Both the position numbers and the translations under genes were made by a program. This document shows positions 1 to 8,838 of a stretch of 64,000 nt of DNA, piece by piece. Source of the stretch: JAHEJJ01 sp965212205 (GTDB lineage Bacteria; Bacteroidota; Bacteroidia; Flavobacteriales; Flavobacteriaceae); assembly GCA_965212205.1 (NCBI GenBank), contig CBDBUX010000019.1, forward strand, positions 124,001 through 188,000. The letters are read 5' to 3'. The notes below the pieces were generated by a model. That model was not told the DNA's origin and did no database searches. It worked only from the letters and a program-made list of their open reading frames with translations. Within the stretch, counting starts at the first letter, position 1, and each line of letters opens with the position of its first letter.

Positions 1-355
1 CTTTCTAAAGAAATATTAGGAGCAGCTATTGAAGTGCATAAAGTCCTGGGGTACCGGGTTGCTTGAATCCGCTTACCAGCAATGCCTGCAATGCGAATTA
101 GTTTCAAAGGGGTGGCAGGTAAAAAAAGAGATAGTACTACCTATTCAATTTAAGGATCTTAAGATCGAACATGGCCATAGGATAGACCTGTTGGCAGAAG
201 ATACTTTTGTTGTTAAACTAAAAACCGTCGATTGTTTTAATGAGGTGTATTTTGCCCAAATTATAACTTATCTCAAATTAGGGAATTATCCTCTCGGACT
301 TTTAATTAACTTTCACGCCAAACTCCTAAAAAATGGTATTAAAAGGTTTATTTGA
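1..355 (+). pseudogene. GxxExxY-family gene, frameshifted, 5' end outside window
   Basis: Bases 1-52 encode LSKEILGAAIEVHKVLG, the usual N-terminal motif of GxxExxY proteins, and the continuation GTGLLESAY...LGLLINF...GIKRF lies in another frame from base 29 on. One extra G in the GGGG run near 49-52 explains the break. The family has an unknown, possibly nuclease-like role. The usual ELK motif reads KLK here, a further sign of decay. The true start is probably just upstream of the window. An assembly error in the G run is the alternative. Confidence 0.7.
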
Positions 356-386
356 TAAATTTTGTGATTCTCTGTGATAAAATTTC

Positions 387-1160
387 ATGAAAACACTATT
401 TAGATACCTCCTTAACCTTATTCCCAGGCCTTTGCTGATTAAGCTAAGCTATGGGGTTCGGCCCTTGCTGGTTCTCTTTATGCGCGGTTCCAGGTATACC
501 GATCCCATAGACGGCAAAAACTTCCGGAAGTTCCTGCCCTATGGCTACGAACATCCCCGCGAAAATGTACTCTCCCCCTCTACTCTATCGCTGGAGCGAC
601 ACCGACTGCTCTGGCTGTTCTTAAAAAACCATAGCGATTTCTTTACACGCCCGGCCAATGTGTTGCACTTTGCCCCCGAACAGGCCTTCCATAAGCGTTT
701 TAAGCAGCTACAACATATCGATTACACCACCACCGACCTCGATTCTCCCCTGGCCGACGTAAAAGCAGACATTTGCCAATTGCCTTTCGATACAGATTCA
801 TTTGATGTGATCCTGTGCAATCATGTTCTGGAACACATAGAGGACGATGTAAAGGCTATGAAAGAGTTATTCCGGGTAATGGCACCGGGTGGTTGGGGTA
901 TATTTCAGGTTCCGCAAGATCTGAAGAGAACCAAAACTTTTGAAGATCCGAGCATTACAGACAAAAAAGAGCGGGCAAGGATCTTTGGCCAGTACGATCA
1001 TGTTCGGATCTACGGGAAAGACTATTTTGATAAATTGCGCTTCGCTGGTTTTACGGTAGAAGAAGTAGATCTTACCTCCTCCATGACAAGCGAAGAAGTA
1101 GATCGGTTTCGCCTGGCCAAAGGCGAGATTATACCCCTTGTGAAAAAATTAGAGAACTAA
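387..1160 (+). CDS. class I SAM-dependent methyltransferase
   Basis: 257 aa. A Methyltransf_11-like core is visible around residues 105-180: the acidic end of strand 2 (TTDLDSP), ADICQLPFDTDSFDVILCNH, then VLEHIEDD and MKELFRVMAPGG, typical of methyltransferases acting on small molecules or lipids. The N-terminal 80 residues are basic and hydrophobic and may contact membrane or substrate. It converges on apbE, overlapping it by 12 bp. The substrate cannot be read from sequence. Confidence 0.85.
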   Translation: MKTLFRYLLNLIPRPLLIKLSYGVRPLLVLFMRGSRYTDPIDGKNFRKFLPYGYEHPRENVLSPSTLSLERHRLLWLFLKNHSDFFTRPANVLHFAPEQAFHKRFKQLQHIDYTTTDLDSPLADVKADICQLPFDTDSFDVILCNHVLEHIEDDVKAMKELFRVMAPGGWGIFQVPQDLKRTKTFEDPSITDKKERARIFGQYDHVRIYGKDYFDKLRFAGFTVEEVDLTSSMTSEEVDRFRLAKGEIIPLVKKLEN

Positions 1161-2174
1161 TAAGGCCTCAAAGCCTTCGGTCATGAATTCCCTGGTATTT
1201 CCTTGATCATCGAGGTAGATAATATAGGCCTCCAAGTCGGTTTCTTCCAAAAGCGTTCTCTTTGAATCTTCGAGGTTCATGGCCATAAATGCTGTAGCAA
1301 AAGCATCGGCCCGGGCACAACTTGGACCGATTACACTGGTGCTGAGTATTTTCGAATTTTTGGTAAATCCTGTTTTGGGGTCGATGGTATGAACATATTT
1401 CTCGCCGGTGATCGTATCCAATCTGAACTTCCGATAATTCCCTGAAGAGGCCATGGCCTGGTCCTTAAGAAAGATAGTTTGTTTAAGCCTGCGCCCATCG
1501 ATGACCTCCGGATCGTCTATCCCTACAACCCAGCGTTTCTTCTTCTGCCGGTTCTCCCCTTTTGCCAATAACTCGCCCCCTACCTCAATCAGGTAATGAT
1601 CTAAATCGTATTTATCGAGCATCCGGCCAAGGCGGTCAACGGCGTAGCCTTTGGCCACGGCATTGAAATCAAAACGGATTTGTGGAAATTTTTTCAGCAC
1701 TGTATTTTGAGCGCTCATCTTTACCTTGTTAAAGCCTACATATTCCAATAGGCTGTCTATGCGGCTACTGTCGAGTTCAATAGCGGTTCCGGGGCCAAAA
1801 CCCCAGGCATTCACCAGAACTCCCACAGTAGGATCAAAATAGCCATCGGTTTGTAAATATACTTCCTTGGAAAGGTCGAATACTTCTCTGAACATATGAT
1901 CTGTGCGTATCGTAGAATCCCCATTGTTGATCCTGGAAATATCCGAGCCCGGGATATAGGTAGACATTGACTGGTTTATCACTGAAAAGACTGAATCTAT
2001 ATCCCGTTGCAGGTCGAGCGGGTTCTCGCTTAGGTAAATTATACTGTAGCTTGTGCCCAGGGCAGGACCGGCCGCCACGTTTCTCACCAATTCTCCTTCA
2101 GACCCGCAGCCAGTGAACACGGCTGCGACGATCAGCAAGAATATCGGCCTAAGAAATTTCAACAAGTCCGTCAT
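1149..2174 (-). CDS. apbE: FAD:protein FMN transferase ApbE (lipoprotein)
   Basis: 341 aa with a lipoprotein signal (hydrophobic segment, then FTGCGSE, Cys 23). Family motifs: GTSYSI, the FDFNAVAKGYAVD core that binds FAD/Mg, the GGELLAKG strand and HTIDPKTG. ApbE attaches FMN covalently to threonines of NqrB and NqrC. Its position as last gene of the nqr operon, overlapping the preceding orf by 26 bp, fits that job exactly. The NqrC and NqrB products upstream carry matching acceptor motifs. Confidence 0.95.
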   Translation of the reverse strand: MTDLLKFLRPIFLLIVAAVFTGCGSEGELVRNVAAGPALGTSYSIIYLSENPLDLQRDIDSVFSVINQSMSTYIPGSDISRINNGDSTIRTDHMFREVFDLSKEVYLQTDGYFDPTVGVLVNAWGFGPGTAIELDSSRIDSLLEYVGFNKVKMSAQNTVLKKFPQIRFDFNAVAKGYAVDRLGRMLDKYDLDHYLIEVGGELLAKGENRQKKKRWVVGIDDPEVIDGRRLKQTIFLKDQAMASSGNYRKFRLDTITGEKYVHTIDPKTGFTKNSKILSTSVIGPSCARADAFATAFMAMNLEDSKRTLLEETDLEAYIIYLDDQGNTREFMTEGFEALLVL

Positions 2175-2571
2175 AATCTACAATATAAGGCTCATTCAGG
2201 TATACCGGTAAATTTCGGTCTGTTGCATTGGAAAGACCAACACCGGCATAAAAGGTCTTAGCCTGATGTTGAAGAGCATGTTCCTTTATTTTTCCCATCA
2301 GCTGATGGTCGTAAACCTTAGGATCATTAGGATATGGAATATTCCTTACTACAATAAAAAAGAGTTGTTTTTCCTTCAGGCAGACAAACTGCGGATTCTT
2401 TTTCGGCTTGCTATTGACACCCATAAACTCGTAGCCCTCCTGCTCGAGTTGCCTGCCGACGATATTCATCGCGAGGTTGTGCAATTCCTGTGCAGTTAAT
2501 GCTTTCACATTTGCAAAATAATTAATAGGGTTAGGGGTTTTGGATTTGGAGATTGCAATGCCCCTTTTCAA
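2149..2571 (-). CDS. conserved protein of nqr operon, unknown function
   Basis: 140 aa, soluble, no signal peptide. It lies between nqrF (16 bp gap) and apbE (overlap). Proteins of this type sit at this place in many flavobacterial nqr operons and are often mislabelled NqrF subunit by automatic pipelines; it shares no flavin or Fe-S motif with NqrF. The middle (KNPQFVCLKEKQLFFIVV) looks like a nuclease/Tim44-type alpha-beta fold, but this is only an impression. A role in Na+-NQR assembly is inferred from context. Confidence 0.75.
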   Translation of the reverse strand: MKRGIAISKSKTPNPINYFANVKALTAQELHNLAMNIVGRQLEQEGYEFMGVNSKPKKNPQFVCLKEKQLFFIVVRNIPYPNDPKVYDHQLMGKIKEHALQHQAKTFYAGVGLSNATDRNLPVYLNEPYIVDYDGLVEIS

Positions 2572-2586
2572 ACTAATACACCTGCT

Positions 2587-3891
2587 CTATCCACCAAAAT
2601 CGTCGAAACGGATATGTTCGTCCGGAATTCCGAAATCTTCTCCCATCTTCTGAACAGCCTTATTCATCAATGGCGGGCCACAGAAATACAATTCGATATC
2701 CTCCGGTGAATCATGGTGATTGAGATAATTATCGATCACACAGTTATGGATAAACCCGACAAATCCGTCACCTGGCGCATCGAGATTTTCCTTCACTTTC
2801 CAGTTATCTTCCTCCAATGGCTCGGAGAGTGCCATATAGAACTTGAAATTAGGAAATTCCCGTTCCAGCTCCCTGAAATGTTCTATATAGAATAATTCGC
2901 GTTTGGAGCGACCTCCATACCAATAACTTACCTTACGTTTGGTTTTTAGTGTTTTGAAAAGGTGATAGAGGTGAGAACGCATAGGCGCCATCCCTGCACC
3001 ACCGCCAACGTAGAGCATCTCAGATTCGGACTCATTGATAAAGAACTCACCATAGGGTCCTGAAATCATCACTTTGTCGCCTGGTTTCTGCGCAAAAATA
3101 TAGGACGAGGCTACTCCCGGATTTACGTCCATCCATCCGTTCTTAGCACGATCCCATGGTGGGGTAGCAATACGTACATTTAACATGACCTCCCTGCCTT
3201 CTGCCGGATAAGAAGCCATAGAATAAGCCCTTTCCACGGTTTCGGTATTCTTCATCACCAGGGGCCAAAGGTTAAATTTATCCCATTCGTTCTGGAATTT
3301 ATCTGGAGTCTCATGCTCTTCCGGATGTGCAGTAATATCAACATCAGCATATTTGATCTCACAAGGTGGAATTTCGATCTGGATATACCCTCCCGGCTTG
3401 TAGTTCATGTCCTCGGGGATCTCTACCACAAATTCTTTGATGAAAGAGGCCACATTGTAATTTCTAACTACCGTTGCTTCCCATTTCTTTATTCCAAAAA
3501 CCTCCTCAGGAATGGTGATCTCCATATCTTGCTTCACCTTCACCTGGCAGGCAAGCCTGGCACCTTCATTTAATTCCCGTTTAGAAAAATGAGGGGTCTC
3601 TGTAGGCAGAGCTTCCCCCCCACCTGAAACTACATGACATTCGCACTGAATACACGTACCTCCCCCGCCGCAAGCCGAGGGGAGAAATATCTTCTGGTTC
3701 CCGAGTGTCGACAAAAGCGAACTACCAGAGGGTACCTCTACCTGCTTTTCTCCGTTAATGGTAATCGTTACCGGCCCGGAAGGCGCCAGCTTCTCTTTGG
3801 TAAACAGCAATAGCGCTACGAGCAATAAGATCAGAACCATAAAAGCAATTACGGTGATAAGAATGGTTCCCAGAGTGCTGACTAATATCAT
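2587..3891 (-). CDS. nqrF: Na+-translocating NADH:quinone reductase subunit F
   Basis: 434 aa. One N-terminal transmembrane helix (residues 5-30), a [2Fe-2S] ferredoxin domain with Cys 74, 80, 83 and 115, an FAD-binding domain (RAYSMASYP) and a C-terminal NADH-binding domain (YVGGGAGMAPMRSH, YFCGPPLM). This is the electron entry point: NADH to FAD to 2Fe-2S. Length is slightly above the usual 407-410 aa because of insertions such as the EEHETPDK loop. Starts 2 bp after nqrE. Confidence 0.97.
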   Translation of the reverse strand: MILVSTLGTILITVIAFMVLILLLVALLLFTKEKLAPSGPVTITINGEKQVEVPSGSSLLSTLGNQKIFLPSACGGGGTCIQCECHVVSGGGEALPTETPHFSKRELNEGARLACQVKVKQDMEITIPEEVFGIKKWEATVVRNYNVASFIKEFVVEIPEDMNYKPGGYIQIEIPPCEIKYADVDITAHPEEHETPDKFQNEWDKFNLWPLVMKNTETVERAYSMASYPAEGREVMLNVRIATPPWDRAKNGWMDVNPGVASSYIFAQKPGDKVMISGPYGEFFINESESEMLYVGGGAGMAPMRSHLYHLFKTLKTKRKVSYWYGGRSKRELFYIEHFRELEREFPNFKFYMALSEPLEEDNWKVKENLDAPGDGFVGFIHNCVIDNYLNHHDSPEDIELYFCGPPLMNKAVQKMGEDFGIPDEHIRFDDFGG

Positions 3892-3893
3892 GC

Positions 3894-4634
3894 TTATTCG
3901 TTTATAACATCGTTATAGGAGACCGTTTTTTCATCGATCTCTTCTTTCTTTTTCTTTGCTTTTTCTTCTTCAGCCTGAACCGTGGTGTCTTCGGCTGCTG
4001 GTGCTGCTTCATCGCCCCCGGTGAGCATTCCACCAAAACTTTGGAATCCGATACCCATAAGGCCGGTAATGATAAAGGTGATGCCGAGGCCTCGTAGTGG
4101 TGCAGGCACGTTCGAATAACGTATTTTTTCTCGGATCGCAGCGATCGCCAGGATAGCTAAAAACCATCCTATCCCGGAACTTACACCATAATTAAGTGCC
4201 AACCCAAGGGTTTCGATCTCTCTCGACTGCATAAAAAGGGAACCCCCAAGGATCGCACAGTTTACCGCGATCAGCGGCAGGAAAATACCCAGTGAATTAT
4301 AGAGTGCCGGTGAAAATTTCTCCACTACGATCTCCACGAGTTGTACCATGGTCGCGATAGTGGCGATAAACATAATAAAAGACAGAAAACTCAGGTTATA
4401 ATCTGCATATTCAGGGCCCAGCCAAACCAGGGCACCATCTCTTAATATATATTGGTCTAACAGCCAGTTCAGGGGTACGGTAACCGCAAGTACAAAGATG
4501 ACCGCTGCTCCAAGACCCACAGCAGTGGCCACTTTCTTAGATACCGCCAGATAGGAACACATTCCCAGGAAGACGGCAAAAACCATATTGTCTATGAAGA
4601 TCGATCTGAAAAATAATTCTATATGCTCTAACAT
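3894..4634 (-). CDS. nqrE: Na+-translocating NADH:quinone reductase subunit E
   Basis: 246 aa. Six transmembrane helices with the conserved CSYLAVSKK motif near residue 26 and VNCAILGGSLF near residue 125, whose cysteines bind the intramembrane iron centre shared with NqrD. The family is about 200 aa; here a Glu/Lys/Ala-rich tail of some 40 residues follows, which is unusual against proteobacterial NqrE. Sits 12 bp downstream of nqrD. Confidence 0.97.
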   Translation of the reverse strand: MLEHIELFFRSIFIDNMVFAVFLGMCSYLAVSKKVATAVGLGAAVIFVLAVTVPLNWLLDQYILRDGALVWLGPEYADYNLSFLSFIMFIATIATMVQLVEIVVEKFSPALYNSLGIFLPLIAVNCAILGGSLFMQSREIETLGLALNYGVSSGIGWFLAILAIAAIREKIRYSNVPAPLRGLGITFIITGLMGIGFQSFGGMLTGGDEAAPAAEDTTVQAEEEKAKKKKEEIDEKTVSYNDVINE

Positions 4635-4646
4635 CGCTTCTGGTTT

Positions 4647-5294
4647 TTAGTTTTCCTCGATTAATGCACTGTTCTTTGAGCGTTGCACCCAAATAATTAT
4701 CCCCACAACAATAAGCGCTGCAGGAGGAATGATCATAAATCCATTATTCTCGTATCCGGTGGCATAGAGGCCGGTTTTGGTGACCGGGTCGCCCAGTACT
4801 TTGATACCGAATAGTGTGCCCGAACCAAGGAGTTCTCTAAAAAATCCAACAATGATAAGGATCACCCCATAACCGAGGGCATTCCCAATTCCATCGAGAA
4901 ATGATCTCCAAACATTGTTCCCCAAAGCAAAGGCTTCGAACCTACCCATGATAATACAATTAGTGATGATCAACCCTACAAAAACAGACAGGGTCTTGCT
5001 CAGCTCATATGCAAATGCTTTCAATACCTGATCAACTATAATCACCAGAGTCGCAATGACCACCAGCTGTACGATGATCCGTATCTTGGAAGGGATGATA
5101 TTCCTCATCAGGGAAATTACCACATTACCCACACCCAGTACGAAAATCACAGAAAGTGCCATGACCAAGGAGGCCTGGAGCTCTGCGGTGATCGCCAGTG
5201 CCGAACATATCCCCAGCACCTGGATGGTGATCGGATTATTATCTGCAAGTGGATCTAATATGAGATTTGTATCTTTCTTGGAAAGTAGAGCCAT
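4647..5294 (-). CDS. nqrD: Na+-translocating NADH:quinone reductase subunit D
   Basis: 215 aa, the normal family length, six transmembrane helices. LGICSALAIT near residue 28 and ITNCIIMGRFEAFA near residue 110 are the inverted-repeat half-helices with cysteines that pair with those of NqrE around the membrane iron centre. Start codon is 1 bp after the nqrC stop, so translation is probably coupled. Confidence 0.97.
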   Translation of the reverse strand: MALLSKKDTNLILDPLADNNPITIQVLGICSALAITAELQASLVMALSVIFVLGVGNVVISLMRNIIPSKIRIIVQLVVIATLVIIVDQVLKAFAYELSKTLSVFVGLIITNCIIMGRFEAFALGNNVWRSFLDGIGNALGYGVILIIVGFFRELLGSGTLFGIKVLGDPVTKTGLYATGYENNGFMIIPPAALIVVGIIIWVQRSKNSALIEEN

Positions 5295-5295
5295 C

Positions 5296-6045
5296 TTAAT
5301 TTTCTCTTATGGTTTCTAAATAGTCTTTATAAAGATTCACGCTTTCCCGGATCATGGCCGAAACCCCATTTCCCGTAATGGTAGCTCCCGCAAGAGCGTC
5401 TACCGCGTTATCGTCTTTTCTTTGGTTCAGCGGATCGTTGTTGCCCTTGGCCACTGCAATTCCGCTATATCGGGAGCCATCCATCAGGGATTCGCCGATA
5501 AAATCGTCCATAAAATAACGTTGCTTGATATTGGCCCCAAGTCCGGGAGTCTCCTGCTTGTGATCAAAATAAACACCCTGGACCACTATGTTCTCATCAA
5601 CCGAAATAAATCCCCAAATCGCATCCCATAATCCCTTTCCATACATGGGGATGATATGGTATTTTTTACCGTCTTTTTCACCAATAAATACCGGCAGCCT
5701 GGGAGCCTGGCCTTTTTTAGCTGCGGCGATCTCCTTTTTCAGGTCGATCAGATATGCCTCATTGTTCTGTGTCTTGTCATCGCCTTGAATAACCCATTGT
5801 TCTGTAATGAATTTTTGAAATTCGGCCTCTACCACAGAGGTTGGTATAAAATTTACGCTTCCTTCATTTACATTTTCATGCACGCCCATGGCGTACAGGA
5901 TGTTCTGCTGCTTTTCGAAACGTTCATTTTCGGCGATTTTTTCGCTAAGTCCGGAGGCCACAAATGCCAGGACAGATCCTACTGCAATAACCATAAGGGC
6001 TGCAAACAAAACCGTATACACGTTCTTTTCTGTATTGAGTGCCAT
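5296..6045 (-). CDS. nqrC: Na+-translocating NADH:quinone reductase subunit C
   Basis: 249 aa. One N-terminal transmembrane helix followed by an FMN_bind domain. The motif DALAGATITGNGV near residue 220 contains the threonine that receives FMN through a phosphoester bond, made by ApbE. Also seen: GLWDAIWGFI and QETPGLGANI, both typical of the FMN_bind fold. 2 bp separates it from nqrB. Confidence 0.97.
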   Translation of the reverse strand: MALNTEKNVYTVLFAALMVIAVGSVLAFVASGLSEKIAENERFEKQQNILYAMGVHENVNEGSVNFIPTSVVEAEFQKFITEQWVIQGDDKTQNNEAYLIDLKKEIAAAKKGQAPRLPVFIGEKDGKKYHIIPMYGKGLWDAIWGFISVDENIVVQGVYFDHKQETPGLGANIKQRYFMDDFIGESLMDGSRYSGIAVAKGNNDPLNQRKDDNAVDALAGATITGNGVSAMIRESVNLYKDYLETIREN

Positions 6046-6047
6046 AC

Positions 6048-7331
6048 TTATGCTGTTTCAACTTTAAGTTCTTCTTCTTTTCCTTCTCCGGGGCCTGTAA
6101 AAACGGTTGCATTTTTTAAACGCTTCATACGCCTTTTAATATTGCCACGGATCACATAATGATCTATAGTAGGCGCAAAGACATTCATGAGCAGGATGGC
6201 CAGGAATACTCCTTCGGGATAAGCGGGGTTGAAAACCCTGATCATCACAGATAAAAATCCGATCAAAAAGCCATAGATCCATTTACCTCGATTGGTCTGA
6301 GAACCCGTTACCGGATCGGTCGCCATATAGACAATACCAAAGGCAAGTCCTCCCACAATAAGGTGCTTCCAGAAATCGAAACTCATCAATCCATAAAAAT
6401 TACTGGTCTCACCAATTATTCCGGCATCGACCACCCCGTTAAAGATCAGTCCCATAACCAGGGACCCGATCACCGCGCTTACCATGATGCGCCAACTGGC
6501 GATCTTGCTAAAAATCAGAAATAACCCGCCCAATAAACAAAGGAAAGCCGAAGTCTCCCCTACCGATCCCGGTATAAAACCAAAGAACATATCGGAGGTT
6601 GAATAGGCATATTCGCTGGCGTTGTTTTGTGCGAGGTACCCCAGGATCGTTTCACCTGAAATCGCATCGGCCGTACCGGCACGGTCTACCGCGCCATGTA
6701 CCCATACCTTATCGCCGCTCATCCATGTAGGGTAAGCAAAAAACAAAAATGCTCTTATAGTCAGGGCCGGATTAAGGATATTCATCCCGGTTCCTCCAAA
6801 TACTTCTTTCCCGATCACCACACCGAAAACCACAGCTACGGCCAGCATCCATAAGGGTGTATCTACAGGTACGATCAATGGTACCAGCATCCCGGTAACC
6901 AAATACCCTTCCTCCACTTCATGTCCTTTGATAACCGCAAAGATGAACTCGATTAAAAGTCCTACGCCATAGGAAACGATCACCAGGGGCATAACCAGGG
7001 TAAAGCCCAGCCAGAAATTATCCCAGGTAAAAAAGTTTCCCATAAGGTCTAGTGTACGGGGAACACCATTGGCAGCATCTATTGCCGCAAAATGCTGATA
7101 ACCTGTATTGAAGAACGAGAATACAAGAATAGGTATCAGCGCCATGATCACCGTATTCATGGTTCTTTTCAGGTCGTCAGCAGCACGTACATGCCCGCCT
7201 GAATGAGTAGTATCATTGGGGCTAAACAAGAACGTATGGAAGGCATTAAAAGCCGGGGCCATCTTTTTGTCCCTGTAATGGTGCTTTAAAATATGTAGTC
7301 TTTTCTTAAATGTAAGTCTCTTGTCTCTCAT
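6048..7331 (-). CDS. nqrB: Na+-translocating NADH:quinone reductase subunit B
   Basis: 427 aa. About ten transmembrane helices; core subunit that carries covalent FMN and forms the Na+ path and ubiquinone/menaquinone site. DAISGETILGYL is the flavinylation motif (acceptor Thr); the common form is SGAT, so the Ala to Glu change is a small oddity. KEVFGGTGMNILNPALTIRAFLFFAYP is cut here into the recognisable parts GGTGMNILNPAL and RAFLFFAYP. 2 bp downstream of nqrA. Confidence 0.97.
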   Translation of the reverse strand: MRDKRLTFKKRLHILKHHYRDKKMAPAFNAFHTFLFSPNDTTHSGGHVRAADDLKRTMNTVIMALIPILVFSFFNTGYQHFAAIDAANGVPRTLDLMGNFFTWDNFWLGFTLVMPLVIVSYGVGLLIEFIFAVIKGHEVEEGYLVTGMLVPLIVPVDTPLWMLAVAVVFGVVIGKEVFGGTGMNILNPALTIRAFLFFAYPTWMSGDKVWVHGAVDRAGTADAISGETILGYLAQNNASEYAYSTSDMFFGFIPGSVGETSAFLCLLGGLFLIFSKIASWRIMVSAVIGSLVMGLIFNGVVDAGIIGETSNFYGLMSFDFWKHLIVGGLAFGIVYMATDPVTGSQTNRGKWIYGFLIGFLSVMIRVFNPAYPEGVFLAILLMNVFAPTIDHYVIRGNIKRRMKRLKNATVFTGPGEGKEEELKVETA

Positions 7332-7333
7332 AC

Positions 7334-8686
7334 TTAACCTATTTCTTTATGGAGTAAGTCCAGACCATTTCGGATGATCTGTTGGTGAGGTTGTTTAGAT
7401 ATGCATATAAATTCGGTCAGTGAAAAATCCTCGGGGATGACCTCATATAGCCCTAATTGTTCCATTTCATCCAGGTCTTGCACCATACACGCTTTTAGCA
7501 ATTGGAGCGGATAGATGTCCATAGGAAAAACTTGTTCGTATTGTCCGGTAATCACAAAGGCTCGGTGTTCGCCATTGGTATTGGTATCGAGCTTGTATTT
7601 TTTATTGGGCTGCATCCAACTGAAGGTCAGTGCACGGGTATTCGAAATCTTATTGAATACAGGTTTATTCCAGCCGAAGAACTCGTAATCGTCGCCTTCG
7701 GGAATAGCGGTTACTGTAGAATTATAAAACCCGAGGTAACCATCGGGCTTAACCCTTGCTCCGGTTAGCACATCACCGTTGATAAGCCTGAAATGGTCGT
7801 CATTTACGCCACTGGCATAAAGAAAGGTAGAGATCTCTGCCCCTATTTTGGTGGTATAATACTGTGGGTTTTTAACACAAGATCCCACTAGTGCCACGGT
7901 ACGTTCTGGGTTAAATTTCCCGGTAAGGAGACATTCCCCGATGATGACCAGGTCTTGTGGCGAGAGTGTCCATACCCGTTCGCCTTTATTGATGGGGTCT
8001 ATTTTATTGATCTGTGTGCCAACGAGTCCGGCGGGATGCGGGCCGGCAACTTTATGAAGGGCAATATCCTCGATCTTATTAAAAGGGGAATTGTTGTCCT
8101 TGCCTATTGAAACATGGATCAGGCCCGGCGTCATTTTCCCAAGGGCAGTGATGGCCGCCTGTAATTCCTTTTCTTTACCCTGAAGTATATAATCCATGTC
8201 GGCCGCCAGTGGAGCGGTAACATAGGCCGATATAAAAATAGCTTTTGGAGTGGTATTTGGATTCGCGATCAGATCGTAAGGTCGTTGCTTGATAAATGGC
8301 CAGCATCCTGTTTTTAGCAGAAAAGCACGTAATTCCTCATCGGTAGCATGATCGAGGTCTGGCGGAGTATGAGCGATCACTTCCTGCTCTTTATCGGCCA
8401 GGATCTTAATGGTTAAGATCTTTCTTCGGGCACCTCTTACCACCTCAATCAACTCACCACTTACGGGTGACACGAAGACCATTTCCTCGATATCTTTGTT
8501 GTAAAAAATAGGCTCTCCGGTTTTAACCTCAGCTCCTTCTTTGACCAAGAGCTTGGGTGTTGTCCCGTAAAAGTCGGGGAGGTTTATGGCATAGACATTG
8601 CTGGTTACAGCTTTGGAAGTAGTATGTTCTGCGGCACCGACCAGTTTGATATCCAAACCTTTCTTAATGCGGAGATTTTCAGACAT
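7334..8686 (-). CDS. nqrA: Na+-translocating NADH:quinone reductase subunit A
   Basis: 450 aa, cytoplasmic peripheral subunit. N-terminal biotinyl/lipoyl-like barrel (VKEGAEVKTGEPIFY, residues 47-61), central Rossmann-like part and C-terminal helical domain. It is the first gene of the operon nqrABCDEF-orf-apbE, all on the minus strand with gaps of 1-16 bp or overlaps, so one transcript is likely. Confidence 0.97.
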   Translation of the reverse strand: MSENLRIKKGLDIKLVGAAEHTTSKAVTSNVYAINLPDFYGTTPKLLVKEGAEVKTGEPIFYNKDIEEMVFVSPVSGELIEVVRGARRKILTIKILADKEQEVIAHTPPDLDHATDEELRAFLLKTGCWPFIKQRPYDLIANPNTTPKAIFISAYVTAPLAADMDYILQGKEKELQAAITALGKMTPGLIHVSIGKDNNSPFNKIEDIALHKVAGPHPAGLVGTQINKIDPINKGERVWTLSPQDLVIIGECLLTGKFNPERTVALVGSCVKNPQYYTTKIGAEISTFLYASGVNDDHFRLINGDVLTGARVKPDGYLGFYNSTVTAIPEGDDYEFFGWNKPVFNKISNTRALTFSWMQPNKKYKLDTNTNGEHRAFVITGQYEQVFPMDIYPLQLLKACMVQDLDEMEQLGLYEVIPEDFSLTEFICISKQPHQQIIRNGLDLLHKEIG

Positions 8687-8720
8687 ATCAGGGTGACCTT
8701 TAGGTTAGAAAAATACCGGA

Positions 8721-8728
8721 CAAAAATA
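8721..8728 (-). promoter_or_regulatory. putative -7 element of the nqr operon
   Basis: On the minus strand this reads TATTTTTG, fitting the Bacteroidota -7 consensus TAnnTTTG, 35 bp before the nqrA start. No good TTG -33 element was seen at the usual spacing, so this is a modest prediction. Confidence 0.4.
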
Positions 8729-8790
8729 GCATTTAAAAGAAAGTAATCATAATAATTGACTATAAAAATGGGCCGTATATCGATAGGAAT

Positions 8791-8819
8791 TTGCCGGGGT
8801 ATGATTTTGTTTACCTTTG
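8791..8819 (+). promoter_or_regulatory. predicted promoter of the T9SS plug gene
   Basis: TTG at 8791-8793 and TACCTTTG at 8812-8819, spaced 18 bp, match the Bacteroidota sigma-A pattern TTG-N17-23-TAnnTTTG. The start codon chosen at 8839 lies 19 bp downstream, so the first in-frame ATG-like codon at 8791 would be upstream of the transcript. Confidence 0.6.
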
Positions 8820-8838
8820 CCTGAAAAATTGCGCTAAA

